IMG/VR virus record: IMGVR_UViG_3300050821_011348
Span: 1 to 25,232 of that record
From: a virus
DNA length: 25,232 nucleotides
Direction: 5' to 3' (one strand)
Within the stretch, counting starts at the first letter, position 1. Each line of letters starts with the position of its first letter. The notes below the pieces were generated by a model. It had not been told where the DNA came from, ran no database searches, and saw only the letters and a list, made by a program, of their open reading frames with translations. Positions 1-6,870 of this stretch are shown one piece after another. The translations under genes and the position numbers were made by a program.

Positions 1-429
1 GCTCCGCAGGATCTGGTCAGCTTCATCGGCCAGTGCCTGGCGCAACTGCAGATCAGCGGCAAGGATTATTCCACGACGCTGGTCTCGAAACTGCCCGCTG
101 GCGGCGGTGCCTTTGGCACCTTCCCCTCGACGCAAACACTGGCTGCGGGTGGAACGATGGCGAACGTTGGGGCGAACGGTTACCCGCACGCACTCAACGC
201 TTACACCATCGTCGACGAAATGCCGCAGGTGCCTGGGCTTCCGTCAATGGATCCGATTCTGGGTCAACTGATCGAACAGCAACAGAACTTTTTTGTTGTG
301 CTCGATCCGACGATCACGGGTTCGGCTGCATTCACGACAAGCGCAGCGGCTCCAGCGACTCAGTTCGTAGGGACAGGGCTTAACGTCCATGTCTACCTGG
401 AAGGAATTTTGATGAGGGCAGTTCTTTAA
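1..429 (+). CDS. Putative virion structural protein, 5' end outside window
   Basis: Frame 1 is open from the first base of the window to a TAA at 427-429, so this is the last 142 residues of a longer protein. An internal ATG at 157 exists, but the reading frame upstream of it is open and protein-like (residues such as DLVSFIGQCLAQLQISG), so the true start lies outside. The sequence is rich in Gly, Ala, Thr and Val. It ends in a strand-like segment (NVHVYLEGILMRAVL) similar in pattern to the C-termini of the next three plus-strand proteins. No family was recognised by name. The position at the head of a late-type operon suggests a capsid or other virion subunit; that role is inferred. Confidence 0.7.
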   Translation, partial: APQDLVSFIGQCLAQLQISGKDYSTTLVSKLPAGGGAFGTFPSTQTLAAGGTMANVGANGYPHALNAYTIVDEMPQVPGLPSMDPILGQLIEQQQNFFVVLDPTITGSAAFTTSAAAPATQFVGTGLNVHVYLEGILMRAVL

Positions 430-453
430 CTCTCAGCAAAAGCATTCTGGGAT

Positions 454-1095
454 TTACGCCGGGGCGCGCATGGCAGCAGTTTTACGCGCAGCTTTTAGTT
501 CGCGGTGTGTCTGCACGTGGCAGGGATTGCACAGCGGAAGCACGTTGCGGACGACGTTCTTACCACCATCGGCAAGGGGTTTGATGTGGTGCAGTTCAAG
601 TTTTCGACGACGACGACAACGAGCGCAGCGATGTTGATAGCGGCGCAGCTTTGCTTCCCATTGCTTGGTGGTGAGGGTACCTCCGTTTTGGCGAAGGCGG
701 GCGCGGCGTATCGCAGTGTTCTTCTGTTTGTTGCGAACGCCATGCGGTGTGCGTTCCCAGTTTCACCGGATTTTGAGGCGACGTTCGTGATTCTGTTTCG
801 CCCACTCGGACGCTCGGCGAAGCGCCTCTTTGCGATGCTTCTTGTACCAGCGCTGCTGATACTGCTGTGCCTCTGCTTTGTGCTTGCGATAGTACAGGCG
901 CTGCGCTTTCCGGCATTTCTTCAAATGTTTTCGGTAGTAAGCGCGAGTGTACTGGCGATGCTGGCTGCGATGTTCTGCGCGCCACTCTTGCGAGAGTTTG
1001 CGAAATTTGGTGGGGTCTTTTCGGTATTGAGCCTTTACGGGCACGCGGAATTTTACCACCACATCAAGAAAGGAGTTCAACCTTGGACCCAACAC
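454..1095 (-). pseudogene. HNH homing-type endonuclease, broken by in-frame TGA
   Basis: The minus strand reads about 110 residues rich in Lys, Arg, Tyr and His (repeats like YYRKH), then a TGA at 763-765. The same frame then continues for 102 residues to a TAA at 454-456. The second half carries a textbook HNH zinc site: CARC, then ELHHIKPL, an Asn-rich stretch, then CNPCH. Neither half alone is a normal phage HNH protein; together they match the family in order and length. TGA is an ordinary stop throughout this genome, so a nonsense mutation is the simplest reading. No ATG, GTG or TTG start follows the stop in frame before the HNH core. The start is uncertain: GTG at 1095, or GTG at 1044 just before the Lys-rich region. 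The gene is antisense to the late operon, between the truncated first gene and the intron-split gene. Confidence 0.75.
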
Positions 1096-1725
1096 AAGTG
1101 GATGATCAGTTCGAGCGCCAGTGGTTTAATTACACGCTCGACCGTGTCGTGCCGGCGAATGCTGTGCAGGATGCGAATCAGTTACAAATCCTCACAGACG
1201 CGGATTAACAACCTGGTCCGCGAAAAATTCTCTCTGATTGACTTGGACGGTGAGATTCCCAACAAGGCCGAAGGCGCAAGCCACGGTGAACGACTGAGCG
1301 AGAGAACATCCGCAAGGATGATGCGACAGTCTGGACTCATGGGAATGATGAACCATGAGAGAGCGGCAGAAATGTCCGCTCCCGCCCTGTAGGGGCGAGT
1401 AACAACTTCGTTTGAGTGGTGGTGGTTGATTGGTTCCCGTACCTCGGGCCTGCTGAAAGTGCTCATCAAGGAAGCGGCGACGGGCCGTGACTTCATCGGC
1501 ACGACGGCTTCGGCAGTCTCTGGCGCGGGCGCATTCAACGGCATCAATTTCGATCTGCTCTGCGGTACCGCAGCGGCGGTTGCAGCGTTTCCGCTGGCGG
1601 TTCCCTTTGTCATGCCGGCGACGCGCACGTACTCCGTCTATTTCACGGATACGTCGGCCGCACCAAACACGGTCGAACTGGTGTTCTCCGGTTTCAAGCT
1701 CTGGCAGAAGCCGAAACAGTCGTAA
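1083..1725 (+). CDS. Putative virion beta-sandwich protein, split by a group I intron
   Basis: Proposed join of 1083-1205 and 1411-1725, giving 145 aa after splicing. Exon 1 starts at TTG 1083, seven bases after AAAGGAG (1069-1075), and encodes 41 residues ending LTDAD. Without splicing it stops one codon later. Exon 2 resumes with FEWWWLIG at 1411 and stops at 1723-1725. The joined sequence LTDADFEWWWLIGSRTSG reads as one continuous protein, while exon 2 alone has no ribosome binding site. The C-terminus (PNTVELVFSGFKLW) has the same strand pattern as the next protein (TNTVQIVLYGVAAPF). This suggests a small all-beta capsid or spike subunit. The structural role is inferred; the split is supported by RNA pairing described under the intron. 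Confidence 0.7.
1206..1410 (+). ncRNA. Group I self-splicing intron, 205 nt, no ORF
   Basis: P1: exon CGCGGAT (1199-1205) pairs with the internal guide GTCCGCG (1216-1222), with a U.G wobble exactly at the 5' splice site. P3: TTCTCTC (1228-1234) with GAGAGAA (1300-1306). P7: GACTG (1292-1296) with CAGTC (1327-1331). P8: CATCC-GCAA-GGATG (1307-1320). P9: CTCATGG (1336-1342) with CCATGAG (1353-1359), then GAGCGG/CCGCTC (1361-1381) and CGCCC/GGGCG (1383-1397). The last intron base is G1410, as required for omega-G. Removing 1206-1410 fuses two exons in frame. P4-P6 must lie in 1235-1291 but was not resolved by eye. The order P3-P7-P3'-P8-P7' is the diagnostic group I topology. It is small and lacks its own endonuclease gene. 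Confidence 0.85.
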
Positions 1726-1735
1726 GAAAGGCGCG

Positions 1736-2239
1736 ATGCGTCAGGCGAATCTTAAATCGCTGCGGGCTGAGTTCATCAACCCGTATACCCGCTTCATCCC
1801 ACTCAAGGGATGGCAGGCGGACGTCTACCGCATGGCGGAGAACATTCCGCCCGGGCTCGAGGGCTATCAGCCTCGCTGGGAAGTGGTGAATGCGGTCATC
1901 CTGGCGCAGCAATCGCTCGAGGTGAAAGTCGACATCATGACCGGCTTTCATTTGATGGCGGTGCTGGGGAGCGCGACAACCAACACGCTCGGTGGATTCC
2001 GGACGCAGTTTTATGACGCGATCAAGAAGCGGCGCTTTCACGATCGCCCGGTGCAGTTCCCGCAGCTGGGCGGGAATTCCGGGTCGCCGTTTTTCCTGCG
2101 CGAACCGTATCACTTCGATCTGCCACGGTCGCAGATGCTGCTCATCCTGCAGAACATGGAAATCGTAACCAACACGGTGCAGATTGTGCTCTACGGAGTG
2201 GCTGCACCATTTCAGGGGACGCTGAGCAATGAGTACTGA
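1736..2239 (+). CDS. Putative virion structural protein, 167 aa
   Basis: Starts at ATG 1736, ten bases after the previous stop, with AAGAAAGG upstream. Its last 11 bases overlap the next gene. The N-terminus has NPYTRFIPLKGWQ. The middle contains alternating strands (VVNAVILAQQSLEVKVDIM), and the end has MLLILQNMEIVTNTVQIVLYG, resembling the C-terminal strands of the intron-split protein before it. No signal peptide or membrane segment is seen. The family was not recognised. As part of a tight run of similar-sized beta-rich proteins it is probably a virion component such as a capsid or vertex protein; this is inference from context and pattern only. Confidence 0.75.
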   Translation: MRQANLKSLRAEFINPYTRFIPLKGWQADVYRMAENIPPGLEGYQPRWEVVNAVILAQQSLEVKVDIMTGFHLMAVLGSATTNTLGGFRTQFYDAIKKRRFHDRPVQFPQLGGNSGSPFFLREPYHFDLPRSQMLLILQNMEIVTNTVQIVLYGVAAPFQGTLSNEY

Positions 2240-2705
2240 CGACGTAGCCGCGCAGACCATCCAGCGGATCACGCTCCCGCTAAACCTCTTCCCGCCGGAT
2301 CGGTGGACGAATCTCGACGTCAGCAATTACGTGGCGCTGCCGGCGCAGGCCGCGCAAGCGACCGTGATTTCGTTTCAGGTGCCACTCGGCCAGCATGGCA
2401 TCGTAAAGAAAATCGCCAACAACTTCGTGGGCGGTGGATGGGTCGAAGGTTCGGCTGGGATTGTTTGGCAGATTCTGGTCGATGGCGCACCCCCGCCGGG
2501 CACAACGTCTTACGACAACATTCTCACTTCGCTTGGCAATCCTTCGAATCCAGTCGAGATTGCCGGCTTCCGTATTTTCGAAAATCAAATTCTCACCCTG
2601 GTGGTGAAAAACATCAACATCGTTGTCGCTGGGCAGCTTTCCGGCGGGCGCTTTGTGGGCTGGCTCTATCCCCGCGACATGGAGGATGACGGCATATGGC
2701 TCTAA
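2229..2705 (+). CDS. Putative virion structural protein, 158 aa
   Basis: ATG 2229 overlaps the end of the preceding gene, and its own end overlaps the next start at 2696, so translation is probably coupled. The protein is beta-rich with a Gly-rich centre (NNFVGGGWVEGSAG) and a C-terminal block FRIFENQILTLVVKNINIV followed by GGRFVGWLYP. That block follows the strand-loop-strand pattern ending in a Gly seen in its two upstream neighbours. No signal peptide or transmembrane segment. The family was not recognised. A single jelly-roll or other beta-sandwich fold is a reasonable guess, testable by structure prediction. Confidence 0.75.
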   Translation: MSTDDVAAQTIQRITLPLNLFPPDRWTNLDVSNYVALPAQAAQATVISFQVPLGQHGIVKKIANNFVGGGWVEGSAGIVWQILVDGAPPPGTTSYDNILTSLGNPSNPVEIAGFRIFENQILTLVVKNINIVVAGQLSGGRFVGWLYPRDMEDDGIWL

Positions 2706-3559
2706 AGCGACTGTGTGCGGCGTTTGTTGTTGTGTTGGCTCTGGCGCTCGCGGTGAGTGCGCAGAACCTGACGGCAGTATCGGCGACGGTCACGGATCCG
2801 AATGGCATTCCTTATGCGAACGGCACGGTGTTATTTACGCTGGGACCTCTGCCATTCACCACGTCGCCGACGTTGCCCACCACACCTCCGACTCCTGTAG
2901 CTGGAACGCTTGGCCCGTTTCCTCTCTCTATCGCCGGCGTGTTGAATGTGAACCTACCAAGCAATGCAGCGATCACTCCGGGGTCGACGCAATGGACTCC
3001 AACTGTTTGCTCGCAAGCTGGTAGCGGCCATCTCGATCAACCGATAGCGGGAAATTGCTTCACCGCGGCCGCGATCACAATCTCTGGAGCATCGCAGGAT
3101 ATTTCGGTGCAACTTGCGGCAGCGGCGCTGCCATTGATCCAGCGCGTTAACGTGGGCCGACTCTTTAGCGCCTTGCCGGCTGCTGGAACGAGCTCGCTTA
3201 CAGCGACGACGATGGTCACGGCTCCCACGATTCCGGCCGCGGGGACAAGTTATCGGTTATCCGGATACATCAGTCAGACCGTGCTCGGTGCCAGCTGCGC
3301 GGGCAACACCACGATTGTGCTGAACGCGATTTTTCAGGACCCGGCTGCAGCGGCGCCACAGACGTCGGGCATGGCCACGTTTACCGTCACCACGAATGGA
3401 ACGCTTGGCATCGTGCCAATTACAGCGGAATTAGGGAATCCCTTCATGATCCGCGCGAAGGCGGGCACAGTGGTGCAGTATTCGACAACCTACACGCCGG
3501 GCGGATCATGTTCACCGGCGCCGGCGGTGCAGGTTTATCCCGTTTTGGAGCAAATGTAA
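2696..3559 (+). CDS. Exported protein with N-terminal TVTDPNG domain, 287 aa
   Basis: ATG 2696 overlaps the preceding stop. Residues 1-22 form a Sec signal peptide, probably cut at VSA-QN. Residues from about 25 carry SATVTDPNGIPYANGT, the opening of a small beta domain like the carboxypeptidase-regulatory-like repeats abundant in Acidobacteriota surface proteins. A Thr/Pro-rich linker follows, then two more beta-rich regions with four or more Cys. The first 140 or so residues are paralogous to the start of the 616-aa protein at 7339-9189, down to a 17-base identical DNA stretch. Location between structural genes suggests a virion surface or receptor-binding protein carrying a Sec signal, which is unusual. 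The function is inferred. Confidence 0.75.
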   Translation: MALKRLCAAFVVVLALALAVSAQNLTAVSATVTDPNGIPYANGTVLFTLGPLPFTTSPTLPTTPPTPVAGTLGPFPLSIAGVLNVNLPSNAAITPGSTQWTPTVCSQAGSGHLDQPIAGNCFTAAAITISGASQDISVQLAAAALPLIQRVNVGRLFSALPAAGTSSLTATTMVTAPTIPAAGTSYRLSGYISQTVLGASCAGNTTIVLNAIFQDPAAAAPQTSGMATFTVTTNGTLGIVPITAELGNPFMIRAKAGTVVQYSTTYTPGGSCSPAPAVQVYPVLEQM

Positions 3560-3563
3560 AACC

Positions 3564-4361
3564 ATGAAACGCTTGCTGCTCATCGTCGCCTTATATGCCA
3601 TCTGTGCGCTGCGCTGCGAAGCCCAATTTATCGGCTATGTGTCGATCCAAACGACGCAGCAAAACGTCTTTACGAATCAGGCAGCGAATGCTGTAAGTGC
3701 CTCACTGACAAATCTCGGACAGGGTGCGCATTTTCTGGTCATCTGCAACAACGCGTTTGTTGGCACGGTTAGTCTCGAGTCGAGTTCAGATGGAACCTTT
3801 GCGGCGCCAAATTCGATTGCATCTGCCAGCTACGCACTGCCGGCCGGGCCTGGTGACACGGGCTGTCATACGCTGCAGGCGGGTGGTTACTACCCAGCGG
3901 TGCGGGCGCGCATCACGAATTTCTCCACCGGCACCACTACAGTTACATACTCATCGGTGGGCGGGCCGATTAGTTTCGCGCCGGCGGCGCTGAATTCGCA
4001 AGGGCCAACATCGCCCATTGCCTGCGATTTTGAGATCGGCCCCTCGGCGATTTCGCAGAATACCGCTGCAAGTAGTTTGCAGGTGGGCATCGCCGGGCAG
4101 AAACTTTATGTGTGCGCGATCACGATCAGTTTCAATGCAGCGACAACGGCCGGACAGATTCAATTTTTAAGCTCCTCTGGTAGCTGCCTAGCGGCGACGC
4201 AGGCCTTTACATTGAACATCACGGCGAGCACTCCGCAGATTGTGCATCTGATCGGTGGCCCTGGTGGCCTGTTTCGTTTAGCGCCTGGCCAGCAGTTGTG
4301 TGTGGCAACGGGTGCAATTACAGCGCAGTCGTTGCTGCAAATTTCGTTTACGCAGTTCTGA
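3564..4361 (+). CDS. Exported beta-rich protein, 265 aa
   Basis: ATG 3564 follows the previous gene by four bases. Residues 1-20 are a signal peptide ending CEA-QF. The mature part has evenly spaced strand-like segments, several Cys pairs (VICNN, GCHTL, ACDF, YVCAI, SGSCL, LCVATG), and repeated phrases about variation around a mean typical of virion surface beta domains. No catalytic motif was seen. Cysteines suggest disulfide bonds formed outside the cytoplasm. It ends in a TGATG overlap with the next gene. The family is not recognised; role as a surface or receptor-contact protein is inferred from export and location. Confidence 0.75.
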   Translation: MKRLLLIVALYAICALRCEAQFIGYVSIQTTQQNVFTNQAANAVSASLTNLGQGAHFLVICNNAFVGTVSLESSSDGTFAAPNSIASASYALPAGPGDTGCHTLQAGGYYPAVRARITNFSTGTTTVTYSSVGGPISFAPAALNSQGPTSPIACDFEIGPSAISQNTAASSLQVGIAGQKLYVCAITISFNAATTAGQIQFLSSSGSCLAATQAFTLNITASTPQIVHLIGGPGGLFRLAPGQQLCVATGAITAQSLLQISFTQF

Positions 4362-4525
4362 TGGCGCGGAAAAGGGCAGTCAATCGTGTGGTCTCGCTCT
4401 GGCATGACGGGCATAACGTCGGCGTGATCAGCACGACAGATGATGATTTCCTCGAGCACTTAAAGGAATGGGCGAAGCGCAAGGGCTACACGATCAGAGA
4501 GGGTCCGGAAGAACATGAAACCTAA
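4361..4525 (+). CDS. Small basic protein, 54 aa
   Basis: Starts at ATG 4361, sharing the A of the preceding TGA. An upstream in-frame ATG at 4298 would overlap the previous gene by 64 bases and is less likely. The N-terminus is basic (MARKRAVNRVV); the rest contains a predicted strand-helix (HNVGVISTTDDDFLEHLKEW). Its 3' end overlaps the following ATG at 4515. No family recognised. Confidence 0.6.
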   Translation: MARKRAVNRVVSLWHDGHNVGVISTTDDDFLEHLKEWAKRKGYTIREGPEEHET

Positions 4526-4928
4526 CCTGGTGCACGTCCTGATCTATAGCGCGGGCTGGATTCTGTTCGTAGCCGCACAGGCGTACAACTCCGTGCGCTC
4601 TTCCGCTAACGGGCTCTATGGCTGGGATGGCTATCTGCGCTGGCTCAAACTGCAGGCGGTCAACCTGGCGACGCGGGTTTTTTTCTGCGCGATTCTGTTT
4701 GGCTGGGTCATGCAGCTGGTCACGTCGAAGATTCAATCGGCAGGCCTCGGCCTCGAGTCGAATGCAATCGCCGGGATTGCCGGCTACGCGGCGAATGCGC
4801 TGCTTTATCAGGCTTTCGGTTTGCTGCCATTCCTGCGCGTCGAAGTGCAGGACCTGGCACCGCCGGCCAACGCGCAAGTTGTTCCCGTTGCACCATCTGC
4901 ACCGCCACCATCGGAGACACGCTCATGA
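4515..4928 (+). CDS. Membrane protein with three hydrophobic segments, 137 aa
   Basis: ATG 4515 overlaps the upstream gene. Hydrophobic segments are visible at about residues 8-24, 52-70 and 84-106, followed by a Pro/Ala-rich tail. Size, topology and position a few genes ahead of a lytic transglycosylase fit a holin or a virion membrane protein, but no holin family signature was recognised. The last four bases overlap the start of the lipoprotein gene (ATGA). Confidence 0.7.
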   Translation: MKPNLVHVLIYSAGWILFVAAQAYNSVRSSANGLYGWDGYLRWLKLQAVNLATRVFFCAILFGWVMQLVTSKIQSAGLGLESNAIAGIAGYAANALLYQAFGLLPFLRVEVQDLAPPANAQVVPVAPSAPPPSETRS

Positions 4929-5389
4929 GAAAACGAATTTTGCTTGTGGTCGTCGCGGCGGCCTTAGGTACCTTAGGTTGTATCCACAAGACAGGCGGCG
5001 CGGTCACTCCGTGGGAGAAGGTCCACACCTACAACGCGGCGCTCGCTGAAGCGAACAATGCAGTCGAGAAGGGCGCAGAAGCGGTCGCAACTTCAGGACT
5101 CGCATCGCCGCAAGAGATGGCGCCCATGATCAACTGGACGGGAGAGGTGGCGATGCTGCATCAGCAGATCACGTCCATTTTGGCGCAGGGACAGGCGACG
5201 CAGCCCAACATCGCAAGCGTGAAAGCGCTGGTCGATGTGGTTAAGAGGTCGATGACGACGCTTCCACCATCGTCGCTAGGATTGAAAAATCCGAAATCTG
5301 CACAGCTTTTCCAGAATGATGTAGCGAACATCGGCACGCTGGCGGATTCCGTGCTCGCCGCACTTCAGGCAGTCGGGGGTACTCCATGA
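4925..5389 (+). CDS. Putative lipoprotein, 154 aa
   Basis: Coupled by ATGA at 4925. The N-terminus MRKRILLVVVAAALGTLGC has a positive start, a hydrophobic core and a lipobox (TLGC), so the mature protein should carry a lipid on Cys19. The rest is helical with heptad-like Ala/Leu spacing and no Cys. Phage lipoproteins near lysis genes can be spanin outer subunits or superinfection exclusion proteins, but this one is longer than typical o-spanins and lacks a Pro-rich stretch, so neither is assigned. It overlaps the next ATG at 5386. Confidence 0.7.
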   Translation: MRKRILLVVVAAALGTLGCIHKTGGAVTPWEKVHTYNAALAEANNAVEKGAEAVATSGLASPQEMAPMINWTGEVAMLHQQITSILAQGQATQPNIASVKALVDVVKRSMTTLPPSSLGLKNPKSAQLFQNDVANIGTLADSVLAALQAVGGTP

Positions 5390-5649
5390 CACCGCAGTTG
5401 ATCGAAGAAATTGTCGCGCTGATTGTGCAGCTGGGTCCGCTCGGCGTGGAACTGTTCGTAAAACTCGAGGGTCTGCTGAACCTGGGCCCAGACGAAAAGA
5501 AGAACATTGCGAACGCGATCGCCTCGGCGCAGGCCGCGGACCAAGACACCATCAACCGGGTGGCGGACTGGATGAAGGCGAACGGCTTTCAGCAATCGGT
5601 GACGTTTGCAGCGGTACCGGTTGCGCCGTCGACGGACGCACCTAAATAG
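5386..5649 (+). CDS. Small helical protein, 87 aa
   Basis: Coupled to the lipoprotein gene by ATGA. The first 30 residues form an amphipathic or moderately hydrophobic helix (IVALIVQLGPLGVELFVKL); a second helical stretch follows (DEKKNIANAIASAQAADQD). The end is Ala/Pro/Val-rich. No family recognised. It may be membrane-associated and act with the preceding lipoprotein; that is inference from order. Confidence 0.6.
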   Translation: MTPQLIEEIVALIVQLGPLGVELFVKLEGLLNLGPDEKKNIANAIASAQAADQDTINRVADWMKANGFQQSVTFAAVPVAPSTDAPK

Positions 5650-5665
5650 AAAGGTGCATGAGTGC

Positions 5666-5848
5666 GTGGCCAATGAATGGCAGCAGCAGGTGTGTACCGT
5701 GTGTTGGTACAACGATCAGGATGCGCGGCCGAAGATGTGCTTTTACTGTCCGGTATGCGATGCCTGGATCTGTGAACGGGATGCGGATGCCTGGGGCCGC
5801 CGGGCGGTGGCGAGCGCAAAGCGGATCGCGGAGCAGATGAGGGCGTGA
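5666..5848 (+). CDS. Cys-rich zinc-ribbon-like microprotein, 60 aa
   Basis: Frame 2 encodes CTVC followed by CFYCPVC and a further Cys (WICERD), a likely zinc-binding knuckle. Two GTG starts are possible: 5654 or 5666. AGAAAGG at 5648-5654 favours 5666 by spacing. An alternative frame from ATG 5658 gives an Arg/Ser-rich sequence typical of a shadow and was not chosen. The stop overlaps the next GTG (GTGA). Confidence 0.55.
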   Translation: MANEWQQQVCTVCWYNDQDARPKMCFYCPVCDAWICERDADAWGRRAVASAKRIAEQMRA

Positions 5849-5997
5849 ACGAGGACAATATCCGGGCGGAACTGGCCAGACTGACGGCTCTTCTTCCGGG
5901 GGAGACCGACTCCGGAATCCGTCGCGCGATCGAACATCGGATTGCGGAGCTTGAAAGGGACCTGGAAAAGATTCGAGAGAAGGAAAGGAAACCATGA
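5845..5997 (+). CDS. Short coiled-coil protein, 50 aa
   Basis: GTG 5845 overlaps the upstream TGA. The sequence is nearly all helix, with charged heptads (IEHRIAELERDLEKIREKE) predicting a short coiled coil. AGGAAAGGAAACC inside its 3' end supplies the ribosome binding site for the next ORF, whose ATG overlaps its TGA. Function unknown. Confidence 0.55.
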   Translation: MNEDNIRAELARLTALLPGETDSGIRRAIEHRIAELERDLEKIREKERKP

Positions 5998-6152
5998 TCT
6001 CCATCATTCTGCTCGTGTTCGCGTTTGTGTTGGCGTGCCTCGCGGCTCGCAATATCGGCGCGCCTAGCTGGTCGCTCGGATGGGCCGCGATGGCTTGTTT
6101 CTTCCTCAGCTTGTTGCTGGGTAGCGCTGGGCTTGGGGCGCACTGGCGTTAA
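5994..6152 (+). CDS. Tiny two-segment membrane protein, 52 aa
   Basis: ATG 5994 is coupled by ATGA to the coiled-coil ORF and preceded by GGAAAGGAAACC. Two hydrophobic stretches (about 2-17 and 27-44) separated by a short polar turn suggest a membrane hairpin. Size and topology would suit a pinholin-like or i-spanin-associated peptide, but no signature supports a specific role. Confidence 0.55.
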   Translation: MISIILLVFAFVLACLAARNIGAPSWSLGWAAMACFFLSLLLGSAGLGAHWR

Positions 6153-6162
6153 AAGGAGTCGC

Positions 6163-6414
6163 ATGCTTTCACCTGCGGTGATGTTTATCGAATCCGCGAT
6201 CGATGACTTGAAAAATGTTCCGCAGAATATCGCGGACAGTCAGAAGCGCGAACTGTACAGCCTAGGCGATGCTCGCGCGGAAAAGGCGGGCGCTTCCGGG
6301 GTTACTACAGATTTCACGGCTGGCTATGTGCTTGGATTGCAGACGGCTCGCGTAATTCTAGCGGGCAGCGCGGCGCTCGTGATGAAAGGCGTGGATCCGA
6401 AAGACGTGCTGTGA
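6163..6414 (+). CDS. Hypothetical protein, 83 aa
   Basis: ATG 6163 has a strong AAAAGGAG at 6151-6158. The protein is mainly helical with a central DSQKRELYSLGDARAEKAG and a more hydrophobic C-terminal helix (LQTARVILAGSAALVM). It ends with an overlap with the next GTG at 6411. Family not recognised. Confidence 0.65.
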   Translation: MLSPAVMFIESAIDDLKNVPQNIADSQKRELYSLGDARAEKAGASGVTTDFTAGYVLGLQTARVILAGSAALVMKGVDPKDVL

Positions 6415-6626
6415 AACCGGGAGAGGCAAAAGTCGGGCAGAAGGTGCGCACGATCGTCGCGTTTGCGGCCTATCCGGAAGTCAAAGTCGGAACAAATGCG
6501 ACGGTGATCGAAGTTATGGCGCAGAAAGACGACGGGGCAACGGATGTACTGATCGTGCATCCGCACACCTGGATGAACAAGAAAGTGATGCCGTGCACCG
6601 CGGCGGACGTGGAGCTCGTTTACTAA
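6411..6626 (+). CDS. Small beta-barrel-like protein, 71 aa
   Basis: GTG 6411 overlaps the upstream TGA (GTGA). The pattern of short strands (GQKVRTIVAF, GTNATVIEVMAQ, DVLIVHPHTWM) resembles a KOW or SH3-like barrel. No named family recognised. The stop lies one base before the TTG start of the next gene. Confidence 0.6.
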   Translation: MKPGEAKVGQKVRTIVAFAAYPEVKVGTNATVIEVMAQKDDGATDVLIVHPHTWMNKKVMPCTAADVELVY

Positions 6627-6627
6627 A

Positions 6628-6870
6628 TTGGCCTTTCTTCTCGAGGTGGCGATCATCGACGGCGGGGATGACACGGTCAAAGTCGTGCATCAGTTCTTCG
6701 GGGTGACGGAGCGCGAAGTCGAAACCTACAAGCGGGAGCACTTATCCGGCTGCGAGTACTTCCGCACCGCGGAGCGCGAGGGGCGGACGATCGAGGACCT
6801 TGAGGAAATCGACGCGAGCGAACTGCCGACCGCGGAGGATTACGAGCTCGAGGAGGAGGAGGGCGCATGA
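6628..6870 (+). CDS. Acidic small protein, 80 aa
   Basis: TTG 6628 is the only start consistent with the compact layout. The protein opens with strands (FLLEVAIIDGGDDTVKVVHQFFG), then a helix with charged residues, and ends in an acidic tail (EDYELEEEEGA). Its stop overlaps the ATG of the lytic transglycosylase gene, suggesting coupled expression. Family not recognised. Confidence 0.6.
   Translation: MAFLLEVAIIDGGDDTVKVVHQFFGVTEREVETYKREHLSGCEYFRTAEREGRTIEDLEEIDASELPTAEDYELEEEEGA

Noticed and set aside
454-1095. UGA recoded as an amino acid across the genome
   Set aside because: TGA ends most genes here in ATGA or GTGA overlaps with sensible starts, so it is used as a stop.
505-1392. A 295-aa plus-strand ORF across the HNH relic and the intron
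   Set aside because: It is antisense to the HNH coding sequence and runs through the intron core; no ribosome binding site, and its hydrophobic composition reflects the Arg/Lys-rich opposite strand.
5386-5649. Spanin pair with the lipoprotein gene
   Set aside because: The lipoprotein is too long and lacks the Pro-rich segment of typical outer spanins, and no clear inner spanin with an N-terminal anchor and coiled coil is adjacent.
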